From Calliphora vicina (taxonomy: Eukaryota; Arthropoda; Insecta; Diptera; Calliphoridae), in the NCBI RefSeq assembly GCF_958450345.1, contig NC_088784.1, positions 83,325,747-83,389,746 on the forward strand: a stretch of DNA of 64,000 nt, written 5' to 3'. Position numbers and translations under genes: made by a program. The notes beneath the pieces are model-generated. The model had not been told where the DNA came from. It was given only the letters and a program-made list of their open reading frames with translations, and made no database searches. The first letter of the stretch is position 1; the number at the start of each line of letters is the position of its first letter. Of the stretch, positions 43,311 through 54,427 are shown one piece after another.

Positions 43311-46300
43311 AAACCAACGTTTTGAAAAGGTTAAATTATGATCATTTATTTAACAATATTATGATCATTTATGCAAATTATATTACGATTATATTTGATA
43401 TTATGATACTAATAATGATCAGAATATGTTTGGACTACAATCATGATATGTATATCAATTTATCTAGCTCCTAGATTATGTTTACCACAGCCATGTTTTT
43501 TCTCTGCGTGGTTTACGACCAGTATTTCGAAGTGCTAAAAACGAAATGGTCATTTTGGTGGTGGGAATAAAAATCCCATGAATTTTCTGATAATTATTTC
43601 AATTAGATAAGAAAATATAACTAATTTGAAAAACATGCAACTATTAAACTTTTTTCAAATAATTTTTATCGATTTTTGTAATTTTAATTTAAATTAACTA
43701 AATTCCATTTTGGTTTAACGAATGTCATTGTTGCTGTTTGCTTAGCAATTGTTGCTGATAGAGATTGCACAATAAGGAATTTTAAATACATGTGCAGATA
43801 ATGTAGTTTTGAAAAAAACAAACAAAACATTTCTAGTGTTTGACATAAAGTATTAGGAAAATCTCTTCGCTTGGATTAGTAGTCACGCAATAATTTATTT
43901 TTAACAAACGTATGATGATGGTGATATACTGTTGGGTTTATTGATTGATTTCTTTTATTTTATTTATGACAATTTGACCTTTAATACAGGAAAAACAAGA
44001 AGAAAAAAACAAGACAAACCAGACCAGTATTGTAATTGAATTAAAGTCTTTGGCTAGAGGGTATGAGGAATTTATTTGGTTTTATCCAGAACATGGCTAA
44101 ATAGTGTAAAGCTTAGGAAAATGGCCAAACTAGGCAAAATCAAAAAATCAATTGCAACACATGTTTATTTAAAAGAGAGATCCAATGAAAAAAAAAAACA
44201 CAAAAGTGTTAATTACTTTATTAAATTTGAACAATTTGTGTTTAATTAACAATTAAATTTGTCATGTATGTAGAAAAATGTTGGAATATTAAAACAAAAA
44301 TTTAGTTACTTATTTAAGGGAGTTTGAGAATTTTCGATCAGCTATTTTTTTTCTTCTCTGACCTTTAAAAGCCTTCAACTTTTTTATTTCCAACCACACA
44401 AGATCTAAAACAGCTCAAACGTTTTGTGTGTGGTTAATTCTCTTAATTACCACTGATGAATTTCGATATTTTAACAAGTCATGATATAAATCCGATTTGG
44501 TTTTTTTTGTAATATGGCTTAAAAAACTAAGAAAAAATCATGTACAGGCGGAAAATTTGGTTTCTTAATATTTAAGCCCCTTTAATAGCCCTACCATGTT
44601 AGACAAAGAGGGCATATGTTTGAGAAAGAGAGAGAAAAATAAATGATAACCTCGATTTACTGAAGGTATTAACTAACTTTGTTATTAGAGAGGCATAAAA
44701 GGAAAAGAAATTAACAAATAAAAGAAATATTTATAAAAGATAATGAAAATAATGTGAAATAAATATTAAATTTAAGCTTTGACAAAATAAAATCTCCAAC
44801 AATGATCTGACATAAAGAGTAAAACAGAGTGTTTAAAATGATATTAATACTCAGACATTCTCACATAAAATACATGTCCAAATATTTGAAAACTTCTAAC
44901 AGAAAACTAAGCTTTAGGACAAGGATGAATGATCGATATAAGTTATACACCGGAAAAGCTTTTGCGACATTTAACGAAGGACCAAAACTGAACGAAGGAC
45001 CAAATAAGAATGATCGATATAAGTTAAATTCATTGAATGCTAGTACGGAAATGCTTTAGCAACATTTTACGAAGGGACAAAATTAAACTCTCTATAGTTT
45101 TAAGTTAAATTTTTCGTAACAATCTCGAATAACTAATGCAGTACTACTTTAAAACAGAACCTATTTCTAACTACTTTCCATTCGAAATGGGCACATGTAC
45201 TTAACTCTTGCAACACATTATAGTAATACCGCTCTGCCTCATTTTTTGTTTGCTTATATTTTTCTCCTGTTTTTTTATTATGTTCAAGTGTAAATGATGA
45301 TGATCGCTAGCAAGCATCCACAAAAGAGATTAAATTTTATAAACACAAGAAGTCAAGACAGTCAAAAGATGAAAAAAAAAATATTTATAAAAATTAATAA
45401 ACATTTTTTTTCCTTCACACACAACTGAAATCAGATTTTGCTGATGTTGGCCTAACAAAAAATATTTTTGTTTGAGGAAATACTTACACGCTAAAGACAT
45501 GATGAACAGAGAGGAAGGGTGATGGAAGTAAAGAAAAAATACAGAGAGAAAAAAAAAACAAAATATCACTTTTGTTGTTAGTGTTGGCTGGTTGTTTGTT
45601 AAAACGGAGTTGTTGAGCTGCTTAACTAAATCCGGCTTAAAGAAAAAAACTGACAGTAAATTAATGTTGACGCATAGTCATAGTTTCTTAGTGTTATGTA
45701 TTTTGTTTTTGTAGTTTTTTTAAGATATTTAAGAAACTTAGGCTCAAGACTTACACACACACAGACATACTCTTACAATTACACAGACATTTGCTTACAA
45801 ACATACTTTGGACTTAAGAGATAAACATTAATATTTATTTCAGTTATTTGAAAGACATTTAGCAAAATAAAAGAAAAAAAATCACACATTAACATTAGAC
45901 CAGACAACATGATTGTGATTCTCTTGATATTTTTCTCTCTCTCTCTCTTCTTTAAATTGTTTGGAAGAGTAACTTTATGAAAAAGATCTATTAAAATACC
46001 GACGGCAAAATTTATTTAGTTTTCACAAAAGTGAAGAATTGATTTTCAAATATTTTATTACAAATTAAAGTTGATGATAGGCAATGAGTACATTTAGTGA
46101 CATGATGATCAATCGTTTGTCCCTTTTTTGCAGCAGCATTTTAGGGATTATTAAAAAAATGGTTTGTTTTATTTTTGTAGGGTGTTCCTGGTAGATCATA
46201 TTACCAGGATTAGTTTTTGTTTTCATAATAGGATTAACATAATTAGCACAATCATATCATCTAAGCAAATAGTTAAAATAAATGAAAGATTATGCTTTTA

Positions 46301-46670
46301 AAATTAATCAGGATACATAATGTTTGTTCTTTAGGTATGTGATTAGAGGAGTTTGAGTGACATTTATATATATTTAAAAAAAACTAATTCCTCAATGAAA
46401 TACAAATCTGTATAAATTCATACAATTATCTTGAACGTAAATTAATTAATTAATTTATTTTAAGTGAAAACTCTAGAAAACTGTTTTAGTTTCAAAAATT
46501 TCCATTTATGGCAGCAAATTTCAAGATGCTATAAACCGATTTTGTGTTCTTAAAATAAAAAAAAGCTAACGAATAATTTTATTGGCAACAAAATCAGTTG
46601 TCAATGACTCATTCCATATTATTTCGACCCAGGATAGATTTTTACCATCTCCGATTTTATTTAACCCTTT
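43311..46670. other. unique AT-rich spacer
   Basis: No gene recognised. A (TC)n run lies at 45934-45948, and short CACACA words occur near 45760. An imperfect repeat of AATGATCGATATAAGTTA and ACGAAGGACCAAA lies near 44925-45030. Mostly single-copy-looking DNA. Confidence 0.5.
45934..45948. repeat. (TC)n microsatellite
   Basis: Seven CT units. Confidence 0.8.
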
Positions 46671-46720
46671 TGCACTCCTTGGGTAAATTTGACCCAATTT
46701 TGGTTTTCAAACTCAAAATT
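46671..46720. mobile_element. possible piggyBac-like end
   Basis: TTAACCCTTTTGCACTCCTT followed by GGGTAAATTTGACCC has the TTAA site plus CCCTTT/GCA terminus common in piggyBac-like elements. No opposite end or transposase was found, so the call is weak. Confidence 0.3.
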
Positions 46721-48559
46721 TGTCCCTTTAATTATAAGATATGAACTTGAAACTTTAATATATCCATTACAGGAACGAAAACTATTATTTTAAATGAAGA
46801 TTTCCACATTTCAAAACACGATTTACAAACATTTAATATCCTTTGGCTTAATATGACCCAACAATATTGAAAGTTTAATTTCACTTTACCATTTCATTTC
46901 CTATTAAATATAATTTAATTTAGTTCACCTTCATTCAGAATCAACGATTAATAATTTTTTCAGACAAATCTATATATATATAATAGTGAATGTGTGTTTA
47001 TATGTATATATTAGAGTGACAGCCGATTTTTTTTTAGATTTCAAAGATTTTCAACGCTACGCAGTTGTTTTAAAATGTTTGACATTATCAATTTCCTAAC
47101 TTCCTCACCAAAAATATATAACATGTCGCTATCTTTTCATTAGAAATTCCAAATATTGAAAAATTTGACCTTTGACTTTCACGATTCAAAGGTTATCGTT
47201 TTCCGATTTTAGTAAAACTTTCAGAACATATTTAGAATTACAAGGACTATAATATTATCAATAGGTTTTTCTTAAAATTTATAACAGTAAGGAAATTGGA
47301 CTCATTCGCCTAAATATGGACAAAAAATTAGTTTTTTTTGAAAAACCCAAAATTTAAATCGCAGGTACGGAAAAACTGTAAGAGGTATTGACATAATTTT
47401 TTCATATTTTTATTCCCTATTTTGATCTCAATAAACCCCAATGTGATGATCGAAAAAATCTGAAATTTGTTTAACAAAATTTTTACAAATTTGAAAATAG
47501 AGTTTTGAAACAGCCGTTAAAAAAAAATATTTTTGTGGCCATACCTGCGAATAGGTTAATGGTATCCTACGAAGACAAAAACTCATATACAAGTAAATAT
47601 GGACATATTTTAATTAAAAATGAGCTTTTATTTTAATTTTTCTCGAAATATCTAAATTTTTTTTCAAAATTTTTTGTTCAAGTGGCCTGAAACACGTTGT
47701 AATAATACAAATAAAATTTGTAATAACTTTAACATTTTTTAATCAAATTTTGTCATTTATATCTCATTACAACGATAATTACATACATATTTCGATTCTT
47801 TTGCATTCAATTGCAAAAGTATTTATTTAGTAGCAAAATGTTTTCAAAAACTGAAAAATTTCGTCACCTTAAATGAAAGCAGACGTATCAGCACAAAAAT
47901 TCGAAATCGAGTTTTTGATTGATTGAACAATTGCCAAGAATACTCTATTATTATTGATTTATATAAAAACAATAAAAATATAGTTACGTCCGTTTGCGTT
48001 TAAGGCGACGATATATACTTTAAGTAAACTTATTTTACTTGTACTTCTAAAAACTTAATTAAAACAAAAGTGAAGTAAAAACACTCAATTAAAAAAATTA
48101 TTTCTTATCGAAAATTAAGGAAAAAATGTCAACTAAAAAAACGAAATATTATAATACATAAAAGAGATCAAAACATAACAAAAAATTATAAAAATTAAAG
48201 AAGTTTTCAAAAAAGAAATCTGTTATTCGCTTGTGTTTTTTTTTGTTTCTTGTTGTTTGTTGCTCGTTATATAAAAATCGTGTAAAAAAAGTCGCGTATT
48301 TCAAATTGAGTTCGCGTTATATCGAATTCTCGTAAATAAAGTACCGCGTAAATGGAGGCTTACCTGTAACCTTTAATCGGTTTATATATTATGTTTCAAT
48401 CAAACAAAAATCTTAAATTTTGAGAAAATGAGCGAATTCACATAATTGTGAATAAAATCGAAAAGAATCCTTCGATTTTTATCAGCAATATCTCCTTTTG
48501 TTATCATTAATGTGTTGTATATTGACACATAAACGAACGACAGACCATGTCGATGAACC
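46721..48559. other. AT-rich spacer
   Basis: No gene recognised. ATCTATATATATATAATAGTG near 46970 resembles a Helitron left end but no right end follows. Confidence 0.45.
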
Positions 48560-48977
48560 TGTATTTAACATGTGGTATAAATATTGTGGAATATTGATGT
48601 TCTAGGCATGAGAATACAATGTAATGTCCACTGGTCTAAACTAATTTTTCTCGGATTTCTGAAACAGTGTAGGAATTACTTCATTCCATCCGATCTCCTC
48701 ACTATTTATACCACCTATATCCGACCGAAAATGGAATACAACTTCCATGGGCCGGTACTTCAAAGTCCATTTTGAAACTCCTCGACCGCGTCAGGAGACA
48801 GCGAAGGTGATTATTGGTGACAGTTGGGTATCCAACTCTATTGATTCGCTAGAGCACCATCGCAATGTGGGCTGCGTTTCATTGTTCATAGTGATGAAGA
48901 CGAAATTTTTTCACAAGATAGCTATGCAGAAGACGTATCCAAGGGATGCAGAAGGGTTAAATACATTCTACTCCTAA
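48560..48977 (+). pseudogene. LINE reverse transcriptase C-terminal fragment
   Basis: Two overlapping frames. First (48584-48775): VLGMRIQCNVHWSKLIFLGF, then LKQCRNYFIPSDLLTIYTTY and IRPKMEYNFHG. After a shift (48800-48960): LLDRVRRQ-like, IGDSWVSNSIDSLEHHRNVG and CVSLF. This order (LG...W, FL.RCR.YF.PSDLL.IY..YIRPK.EY, SLEHRRNVGCVSLFYRY) is the thumb-to-C-terminal part of CR1/Jockey-group non-LTR retrotransposon RT. The catalytic YxDD lies upstream and is missing. Confidence 0.75.
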
Positions 48978-49017
48978 ATCAGCATTTTATGCAGTATAAA
49001 TTATCGTCCATATCGTA

Positions 49018-49785
49018 TAAAGTTCATATTTTATAGCCCTCTAAAGTTAGAGATTCCGAACATTAAAAAAATTAACAATGTTAATGACTGATTAACTTTA
49101 AAATGTGTCATTAAATTTTAACTAACATGGTGTCTTTTGAAAGGATTCAGTCTTATATTTACAAGTATTTTGTAAAAAGTACATATCTTCTTAGCAAAAT
49201 AACCTCCAAAATTGGAAAATGTCCTTTGCAATTCGATATCTCATTGTTAGCAATCAACTTTTCCCATCTTTCTGGCAACATATGGATTTCGCGCCAAAAG
49301 AACTGTTCATGTTTTGAGGCCAAGAACGAATCCAACCAATTTCGGATACTCTGTTCTGAAGTGAAGCGTATCCCAAAGAGAGCGTTTAGCATCGATCGAA
49401 ACAAGTAGTCGGAAGAGGCAAGGTCTGGACTGTAAGGCGGATGAGGCAATACTGCCCAATCACTTCTTTCTAAATAGTTTTTAAAAGATATATTGCAATG
49501 TGTCCTAGCGTTGTCATGGTGGAATATTACGCTTTCATGTCTGGCAATTTTCGACCAAATCCTCGCCTCAAACGAATCAGTTGCGTTCTGTACATGTTCC
49601 TTATGATAGTCTGGTCATCAGCTTATAATAGAAACTTTTGGTCCCACCAAATACAGAGCATTACCTTGTCGATATTGATATTTAGCTTTCGTGTCGATTC
49701 ATCTGGTTGGCCGGGCATCACTACGATCTATTACTCTTCGGGTTATCGTAATGGATTCATTTTCCATCGGAAGTAATAACCCAGT
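49018..49785 (-). pseudogene. mariner transposase remnant, C-terminal two-thirds
   Basis: The frame at 49449-49159 is the best C-terminus in the window: PHPPYSPDLASSDYLFRSM, NALFGIRFTSEQSIRNWLDS, FLASKHEQFFWREIHMLPER and WEKLIANNE. YSPDLASSD holds the last catalytic Asp of the DD34D triad. The frame then runs on past the usual NGQYFE end. Upstream, 49776-49498 is the antisense of the middle part with shifts. It is the first of three adjoining pieces. Confidence 0.85.
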
Positions 49786-49787
49786 GC

Positions 49788-50171
49788 AAGGTTCATATTT
49801 TATTGCCTTCTAAAGTCTCGGAATTTCTTGTAAAAAATTAGCAATGTTCATGATTGAAAATCTTTGGAACGTGATTTTAACAAACATGATGTCTTTTAAA
49901 TGGATTCAGTTTTATCTTTACAAGTATTTATAGGACCTTCAAAATTGGCAGATTTCCTTCGTCTTTCGATATCTCATTGTTAGCAATGAACTTTTCCCAT
50001 CTCTCTGGCAAAAACTGCTCATCTTTTGAGCACAAGAACGAATTAAGCATATGCCGGATACTCTGTTCTGAAGTGTATCCCAGAGAGATCGTTCTGCATC
50101 GATCGAAACAAGTAGTCGAAAGGGGCAAGTTCTGTACTATAAGGCGGATGAGATAAAAATTTCCCAACCAC
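49788..50171 (-). pseudogene. mariner C-terminal fragment, second piece of cluster
   Basis: The sequence from GTTCATATTTTATTGCC (49790) repeats the flank and C-terminus of the first piece (compare 49021): CTTTGATATCTCATTGTTAG-like codons, LPERWEKFIANNEIS, SEQSIRHMLNSFL. It stops at 50171, joined directly to the next piece. The flank is also duplicated, so this was a tandem duplication of the locus and not a new insertion. Confidence 0.75.
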
Positions 50172-50900
50172 TTCTATCTGCGCCAAAAGAACTGCTCATC
50201 TTTTGAGGTCATGAACGAATCAGAGAGCGTTCTGCATCGATCGAAACAAAACGTAGTCGGATTGGGCAAGGTCTGTACTATTAAGCGGTTAAGGCAGAAC
50301 TTCCCAACCACTTCTTTCAAAATAGATTTTAACAGGTATTGCAACATGAGGCCTAGAAATGTCATGATGGAAAATTACGGCTTCATGTCTGGCTACATAT
50401 TCTGGACGTTTTTCGGCCAATGCTCCCTCCAATTGAATCAGTTGTATTCCCTGTGATGGTCTGGCCAGATTTCAGCAGTTCATAATAAATAGGATCCTTT
50501 TGACCTCACCAAATACAGAGCATTGTCTTAGCGCCATGGATATTTGGTTTTGGAGTCGATTTGGCTGGTTCTCGGGCTTCACGTATGACCTCCTACGCTT
50601 CGGATTATCGTAGTGGATTCATTTTGCATGGCAAGTAATGATTCGGTGCAAAAATTATTTTCTTTTATAGCGTTCAAGCAGCATTTCAGACCTACAAAGT
50701 CATTTAATGCCTCTCAGTTTAAATTCGTATGTTACCCAATTTCCCTGCTTATTGAAATAGTTGATTGAGTAGCTCTCAATGATTTTGCTAGCTCTTGTTG
50801 AGTTTTAAATCAATCTTCATGGATTAATACCTCCAATTCTTGGACTTGTTTGGCTGATCTGAGCGACCTGAACGAAAATTCATCTCTTGCATACATTTCA
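50172..50900 (-). pseudogene. mariner remnant, third piece of cluster
   Basis: It covers the C-terminal FFWR..SSF(V/M)TS region (about 50175-50215) with a deletion, the PYSPDL region (50280), and the WWGQKDPIYYELLKSGQT block (50470-50510). Then come the WIHYDNPK and CDEK region (50580-50640), the LERH..EMLLERYKR region, and traces of the N-terminus to about 50880. Many stops. Confidence 0.75.
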
Positions 50901-51690
50901 TCAGCTTTTTAACATTTCTCTAGCCACACTTTTATCAAAAATTTTAGAAAATCCTAATATAAACATTTTGCAAAGAGCATCAAGAAGACACTTTCAATAC
51001 AATTTAAGTGTTGTCATCAATACCATAAAAAATTACATTCACAATTACTTTTGCCACAGACTGAAGCATCATTTTATTACATGAATTTGTAAATTTCTTT
51101 CTGTTATTCAACAAAAAAAAAAAAGAAAAAAAACACAAATGAAAAGAACTTCAATGCTGTAGTACTTCAATGTAATACTTGTTTTTTTACATTTTCTGTT
51201 TCGTACTTTAAACGTTTATTGTATTTCCTCAACTGTGACAAACCGTTAACGACAAAGGGAAGTTAGACGCCTTCTGGTGATGATAATACTCACATACAGT
51301 GAGCAATGTACATATAGATACATATGTATATATGTACAGTAAGTTGTAAGTAGTACTTACAACATATAGACTAGCAGTTAACAGCAAATAACATTTGGCT
51401 GACAAAGGACAACAGACGTCAGAGAGGGGACATTGTGAACAAAATATTAAAAAAACGCTGCAAAATATGACAACAAATTAAAAGCGAAAGTTTTGTTTTT
51501 TATAAAGGTTGTCTTGTCTATATAATTTTAATAATCTACAAACATAAAAATTATAAAGTTCCACACCTAAGATGTTTTGTTATCAGGAAAATTTAACAGT
51601 ATCATTTGGATCATTTAAATCATAAATTCGTTAGGAAGAACAAAAATCAACTAGCATTTATTCATTTTTATCTTATATCATACACTGGAT
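50901..51690. other. unique spacer
   Basis: No gene recognised. The 65-codon frame at 50887-51084 has no recognisable motif. Confidence 0.45.
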
Positions 51691-52126
51691 GTTTGTAACG
51701 TCCAAAAGTTACAGATTGACTCAGAATCACTTTTTGAGTTGATTAAACGATGCCCGTCCGTCCACCTGCTGGAATTTTGAAGGTACTTTGATCAAATTTG
51801 GTACATATTTACGATAAAGTCCTATTTATCATATCTCCTAAGTATATGATGATCGGTCGATAACTAGTCACAGCTTCCATATATGGCCAACTTCCGAAAA
51901 TCACTTTAAGGAGCATAAATCTTTTGAAAATGTTTGTATCTGCATAGAATTCCAAAAAAATAATAGCCTGGAATTGATCATAGCTCCCATATAAGAACAC
52001 ATCCGAAAATCACTCACAAAAATAACATATTGGAATTTTAAAAGAAAAAGTTTTTTTATTTTGCTCATTTACTAAGTATAGGGTATTATGTGATAGGACT
52101 TGACCGACTATACATTCTTTATTGGT
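51691..52126 (-). mobile_element. INE-1/mini-me-like element, family 1, diverged
   Basis: On the reverse strand: AATAAAGAATGTATAGTCGG-TCAAGTCCTATCACATAATA-CCCTATAC, TTTTCGGATGTGTTCTTATA, GGAGCTATGATCAATTCCAG, a short CAGGTGGACGGACGGGCATC microsatellite, and AGTGATTCTGAGTCAATC. The 5' hairpin is degraded and the 3' terminal hairpin is missing. Confidence 0.7.
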
Positions 52127-52392
52127 TTTTATTTTAATTAGTATTAACTCCTTTACCTAAATTATAAATAACTGCAATAACCCTCGAAAAGTATTCATTA
52201 ATAAAATGATCTGGCGAGGTCCAAGGTTTCCATTCTTCTAAAGCGTCGGTTTTCCTCAAAGTATATCAATTCCCTTGCAGGGGGATTTGAAGGTCTTGTA
52301 ATGTTTCCTTGTAGTTCGAAGTGAATACTTGTTCTCCTCGCTTATTGTAGCAAAATTGAGATCCCTACGGATGTTCATTCTGCCCGGATATA
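52127..52392. other. spacer
   Basis: No gene recognised. Confidence 0.4.
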
Positions 52393-53287
52393 TTGGGTGT
52401 ATTACTTAAAAATGAGGGATTATTTCAAATTTTTAACTTTTATTTTGAAACTTTTGTACAATATAAAATTATTGAAAGTATTGCACATTGTTAGTAAAGA
52501 ACTTTTCCAATTTTTCTGGCTGCATATGAATCCCGAACCAAAAGAGGTACTCATTCTTTGATGGCAAGAACGAATCAAGCCAATATCGGATACTTTGTTC
52601 CAAAGTGAAGGGCATTCTGCATTGATCGTAACAAATATTAGTTATTCGGATGGTGCAGAGTCTGGAATATAAAGCGGTGTGGTAACACTTCTAAACCACT
52701 TCATTCTAAATACTTTTTAGCAAGTATTACAACATGTGGACAATCGTTTTCATGAAGGAATATTACGGTTTCTTGTCTGGCCGCATATTCTGGACATTTT
52801 TTGGTCAATGCTCGCTTCAAGCGAATCATTGCGTTCGGTACAGGTTCCATGTTATGGCCTGGCTAGATTTAAGAAGCTCATAATAGATATTTTTTTTTGA
52901 TCCCACCAAATACAGAGCATTTTTTTAACGCCATGAATATTTGGCTTTGGTGTCGATTCGGCTGGTTGGTCGGGCTTCACGTAGGATCTCTATGCTTCCG
53001 GTTATCGCAATGGATCCATTTTTTATCACAAGTAATGACCCGGTGCAAAAAGTATTTCAAGGTCTCTCGGCATCAATTCGCATGGTACCCAATTTCCATG
53101 CTTTTGAATGAATTCTGCTGCTCGAAAACTTTTTGAAATTGCGGCTTGAGTATATTCCAATGATTTTGTAAGCTCTTGTTGAGTTTGATAACAATCTTCA
53201 TGGAGTAGTGCCTCGAATTCTTGGTCTTCCAACTTTTTTTTGCTATCCTGGTCGATCATTGTCTTCCGTGTCAAGACCACTGAGTTT
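52393..53287 (-). mobile_element. mariner element remnant with one TIR
   Basis: The TIR TTGGGTGTATTACTTAAAAA-TGAGGGATT (52393-52421) follows a TA. Next come the C-terminal non-coding part (shared with the 36.2-kb copy: CTTTTGTACAATATAAA) and the transposase from C- to N-terminal side. In the reverse frame 53280-53026 are EFEALLHEDCYQTQQELTKS, LEYTQAAISKSFRAAEFIQK and HGNWVPCEL, the linker region. The first ~60 residues and the other TIR are lost at about 53287, where another element fragment begins. Confidence 0.8.
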
Positions 53288-53526
53288 TAAAGTGGCATAT
53301 TTTTTAATCCAATTGAGATATTGACTTGAAATTTTTTTGTAAGACCAAAAATTAACTTTTTTAAACAAAAAAAAAAATAGATCGGAATAAATGTGAAAAA
53401 AACTTGTCAAAAGATCAAAGGTAAACCCGCAATTCCTAAAAATTGGTGCGAAAATCCCAAAAATTTTATTTTTTACCATTTTGCCCATAATGTCAACATT
53501 TCCTTAATGGCTAAAAAAATATTTTA
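53288..53526 (+). mobile_element. fragment of the CGAGCCCTT-type TIR element
   Basis: ACCCGCAATTCCTAAAAATT, GAAAATCCCAAAAATTTT and TAATGTCAACATTTCC resemble 28990-29070 (CCCGCAATTCCC, GAAAAATCCCAAAAATGCC, TAATATCCATACC) in the same orientation. Short and diverged. Confidence 0.45.
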
Positions 53527-54427
53527 GGGTTAAATAGGAAACACATCAAGGTTTTCAAAGCTGCTTTCAGTTTTCTAATCCAGCTTTGGGATTTTAGAAC
53601 ATGTGGCCCAAATTTGAAATTTTGATAAAAAAAAATGTTTCAATTTCCGAAGGACATATGGGCGACATAATCGAAAAATAGTATACGTGTTTTTATAGCA
53701 AAATGTTCTTCCTAATAATAGCTTACAGAAAAACATAAAATTGTTATATATTCTTAAAGAAAGTTCATTTTTAATAAAAAAATAGTTATGTCTCCTTTTC
53801 GCCCCAAAAAACAACAAAAATCTACTATTTTTGATTTTTTTAATTGAAAATCGTTTATTTTTGGATCCATAGTTGATATTGCTCTTAAATGGTTTGTATA
53901 TTACTAGTAATTTAGTTGTCTAACTAACAAAAATATGAAATTTTTTTCATACCAAAATGTTCTCCGTAAAGATAACTTACAAAAAATTATAAAATTGTTA
54001 TATAATCATAGAGAAAGTTTCCTTTTTAATAAAAAAAAGTCTACTTATCGCCCAAAAAACAGCAAAAATATACTATTTTTTTAATTGAAAGTCGTTTATT
54101 TTTGAATCCATAATTGATATTTCTCTGAAATATTTTGTATACTAACGTCCATTCGGTCTACAAAAACGCCCTATATTTTTAAAATTTCAATTTTGAAATG
54201 CTTATAACTCGGATATTATAGGAGATAAATAAATAAAAATCTTTGAAATCTGATGAAAAATCGAAGTTACCCTACATTGAACCCCCATAGGGCTGCTCTT
54301 TGATTTGAGTTTGTAGGCCCCATTTTAATAACTTAAACTTGAATACTCATTCGATACGCTCACGTCAGATTGTCCTGTTTAGAAATGCCAGATTTATTTC
54401 CAAAAATGTTTGCTTCTGCCCCACTAC
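53527..54427. mobile_element. DNA element with GGGGCAGAA end, internal duplication
   Basis: It matches the 41.7-kb element: AGCTGCTTTC, CCAGCTTTGGGATTTTAGAA, CATGTGGCCC, GCCCCAAAAAACAACAAAAA, ACCCCCATAGGGCTGC, AATAACTTAAACTTG, ending GCTTCTGCCCCACTACA (54413-54428). A block of about 250 bp (AAAATGTTCT..TAACTTACA to GATATTGCTCT) is present twice in tandem, at about 53700-53890 and 53955-54135. The left end is lost. Confidence 0.65.

Noticed and set aside
46671..46720. Complete piggyBac element
   Set aside because: Only one TTAACCCTTT-type end is present, with no partner end and no transposase, so it is kept only as a low-confidence end.
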